Shown: piece by piece, positions 55,766 through 57,396 of the stretch
Layout: every line of letters begins with the position of its first letter
Numbering within the stretch: the stretch's first letter is position 1
Origin: Capnocytophaga sp.
GTDB taxonomy: Bacteria; Bacteroidota; Bacteroidia; Flavobacteriales; Flavobacteriaceae
NCBI RefSeq assembly: GCF_030532915.1
Contig: NZ_JAUNKD010000017.1
Span: forward strand, 1-57,396
DNA length: 57,396 bases
Direction: 5' to 3'
Notes under the pieces: model-generated
What the model was told of the DNA's origin: nothing
Databases searched by the model: none
What the model saw: the letters and a program-made list of their open reading frames with translations, nothing else
Program-made: the position numbers and the translations under genes

Positions 55766-55836
55766 CACGGGTGGAGGGATTCGAACCCCCATCAACGGTT
55801 TTGGAGACCGCTATTCTACCCTTGAACTACACCCGT
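55766..55836 (-). tRNA. tRNA-Trp (CCA anticodon)
   Basis: Minus-strand cloverleaf: acceptor ACGGGTG with CACCCGT, anticodon loop CTCCAAA with anticodon CCA, and T arm with GGTTCGAATCC. The 3' CCA is not encoded. It sits between tufA and secE, its common place. Confidence 0.95.
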
Positions 55837-55912
55837 CTTTCAGAAAGAAGTTTTGAGACAAACTCAAAACTTCTTTTCTTTATATAATTTTAAACCGACT
55901 TAGTTTGCAAAA

Positions 55913-57100
55913 TTAGTCAAGAATTTCAGTTACCTGACCTGCACCTACGGTACGACCTCCTTCACGGATAGCAAAACGAAGACCTACGTTAAGCGCAATT
56001 GGTTGCAACAACTCAACAGTGATAGTCAAGTTATCACCAGGCATAACCATCTCAACTCCGTCAGGTAATGAAATTGTACCTGTTACGTCAGTTGTACGTA
56101 CATAGAATTGAGGACGGTATTTATCTTTAAACGGAGTATGACGTCCACCCTCTTCTTTGCTTAGTATATACACCTCAGCTTTGAATTTAGCGTGTGGCTT
56201 CACTGAACCCGGTTTACAGATAACCATACCACGTTTGATGTCTTTTTTATCAATACCACGAAGCAATAGACCTACGTTATCTCCAGCCTCTCCACGGTCA
56301 AGGATTTTACGGAACATCTCAACCCCTGTAATAGTAGAAGTCAATTTCTCAGCTCCCATACCGATAATCTCAACAGGCTCACCGGTTTTAGCAACCCCTG
56401 TTTCGATACGCCCTGTTGCCACGGTTCCACGACCTGTAATAGTAAATACGTCTTCGATTGGCATCAAGAAAGGTTTGTCGATATCACGTGTTGGTAACTC
56501 AATCCAGCTATCAACAGCATCCATCAATTTCATTACAGTATCAACCCATTTAGGCTCTCCATTCAATGCTCCCAAAGCAGAACCTTGAACAATAGGTCCG
56601 TTATCTCCGTCATAGTCATATGAACTTAAAAGCTCTCTCATTTCAAGCTCAACAAGCTCCAACAATTCAGGGTCATCAACCATATCCACTTTGTTCATAA
56701 ACACAACGATACGAGGAATACCTACCTGACGCCCTAAAAGGATGTGCTCACGAGTTTGAGGCATCGGACCGTCAGTTGCAGCAACCACAAGGATAGCGCC
56801 GTCCATCTGAGCAGCACCGGTAATCATATTCTTAACGTAATCGGCGTGACCAGGACAGTCAACGTGCGCGTAGTGACGAGTAGCTGTTTGATACTCTACG
56901 TGTGAAGTGTTGATAGTAATACCACGCTCTTTTTCCTCAGGAGCGTTATCAATTGAATCAAAACTTCTTTGCTCTGAAAGACCAGCATCAGCCAATACTT
57001 TTGTAATAGCCGCAGTTAAAGTTGTTTTACCGTGGTCTACGTGTCCAATAGTACCAATATTTAAGTGGGGTTTGGAACGATCAAATGTTTCTTTTGCCAT
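55913..57100 (-). CDS. tuf: elongation factor Tu
   Basis: 395 residues: [32 protein letters not shown] with the P-loop GHVDHGKT (19-26), [15 protein letters not shown] and NKVDMVDD for GTP binding, then domains 2 and 3 with [19 protein letters not shown] and the C-terminal [20 protein letters not shown]. It delivers aminoacyl-tRNA to the ribosome. It is flanked by tRNA-Thr upstream and tRNA-Trp downstream. Confidence 0.99.
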   Translation of the reverse strand: MAKETFDRSKPHLNIGTIGHVDHGKTTLTAAITKVLADAGLSEQRSFDSIDNAPEEKERGITINTSHVEYQTATRHYAHVDCPGHADYVKNMITGAAQMDGAILVVAATDGPMPQTREHILLGRQVGIPRIVVFMNKVDMVDDPELLELVELEMRELLSSYDYDGDNGPIVQGSALGALNGEPKWVDTVMKLMDAVDSWIELPTRDIDKPFLMPIEDVFTITGRGTVATGRIETGVAKTGEPVEIIGMGAEKLTSTITGVEMFRKILDRGEAGDNVGLLLRGIDKKDIKRGMVICKPGSVKPHAKFKAEVYILSKEEGGRHTPFKDKYRPQFYVRTTDVTGTISLPDGVEMVMPGDNLTITVELLQPIALNVGLRFAIREGGRTVGAGQVTEILD

Positions 57101-57159
57101 TTTAAATAAATTTTTAAATCTTAGTTATATAATATAGTGTTTAACGTATACAAAACAAG

Positions 57160-57231
57160 AGCCAATGACGAGATTTGAACTCGTGACCTCTTCCTTACCA
57201 AGGAAGCGCTCTACCCCTGAGCTACACCGGC
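57160..57231 (-). tRNA. tRNA-Thr (GGT anticodon)
   Basis: Minus-strand acceptor GCCGGTG with CATTGGC (two G-T pairs), anticodon stem TTCCT/AGGAA with loop containing GGT, T loop TTCAAAT. CCA is not encoded. First tRNA upstream of tufA. Confidence 0.93.
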
Positions 57232-57260
57232 TTATTTTTTTAGTAATCTTAAACTTGCAG

Positions 57261-57333
57261 AGCGGGAGACGAGGTTCGAACTCGCGACATTCAGCTTGGA
57301 AGGCTGACGCTCTACCAACTGAGCTACTCCCGC
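57261..57333 (-). tRNA. tRNA-Gly (TCC anticodon)
   Basis: Minus-strand acceptor GCGGGAG with CTCCCGC, anticodon stem CAGCC/GGCTG with loop TTCCAAG region giving anticodon TCC, and T loop TTCGAAC. CCA is not encoded. Confidence 0.94.
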
Positions 57334-57339
57334 TTTTTT

Positions 57340-57396
57340 TGGTGGGAAGAGCAGGATTCGAACCTGCGAAGACATAGTCAGCAGATTTACAGTCTG
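57340..57396 (-). tRNA. tRNA-Tyr (GTA anticodon), cut by the window edge
   Basis: The 3' part of a minus-strand tRNA: anticodon loop CTGTAAA with anticodon GTA, T stem GCAGG/CCTGC with TTCGAAT, acceptor 3' strand TCTTCCC, discriminator A, and an encoded CCA (57342-57340). The 5' half lies beyond the window. Confidence 0.9.

Overview
The window looks like a chromosomal segment of a host-associated Flavobacteriaceae bacterium, most plausibly Capnocytophaga or a close relative. This rests on family content and was not tested by a search. Pointers are promoters of the Bacteroidota TTG/TAnnTTTG type, a SusC/SusD transporter pair, a giant type IX secretion substrate with its PorP/SprF partner, DUF3467 directly after rpoC, DUF6261, and many lipoproteins with Lys plus acidic residues just after the lipidated Cys.

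Layout. 1-3960: a transglutaminase-like protein, a possible small lipoprotein and penicillin-binding protein 1C. 3961-6225: a repeat-rich island around a DUF6261 gene. 6226-9080: purH and an ABC-type permease. 9185-16289 (minus strand): a four-gene SusC/SusD operon with a zinc-metallohydrolase lipoprotein and a DUF4302 lipoprotein. 16707-19240: a LuxR-type response regulator and a TPR sensor kinase. 19396-26338 (plus strand): a 39-residue membrane protein, then five lipoproteins (lipocalin-like, three related beta-propellers, one transglutaminase-like) separated by unusual repeats and structured leaders. 26454-28402: a reduced methylmalonyl-CoA-mutase-like pair. 28434-41592 (minus): an OmpA-family protein, PorP/SprF and a 3374-residue repetitive adhesin. 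42002-57396 (minus): the core tRNA-tuf-tRNA-secE-nusG-rplKAJL-rpoB-rpoC transcription/translation cluster.

How the parts work together. The adhesin, PorP/SprF and OmpA genes form a secretion and anchoring unit for a type B type IX substrate. The SusCD operon is an outer-membrane import system with surface lipoproteins, and the nearby two-component pair could regulate it. The housekeeping cluster is conventional except that rpoB and rpoC are separated by about 2 kb carrying a YoeB-type toxin-antitoxin pair, a Uma2 nuclease-like protein, a YjbR protein and an unknown protein.

Most unusual non-coding structure: (1) degenerate arrays with a strict 21-bp period, one of them about 0.53 kb long and mirror-symmetric about a GACCGGTC centre just upstream of a lipoprotein gene; (2) two lipoprotein promoters that share a palindrome overlapping the -33 element and are each followed by a long, strongly folded leader; (3) a family of about ten palindromes with CTTTGTCAAAG/CTTTGACAAAG arms, partly arranged as roughly 126-bp tandem units next to DUF6261.
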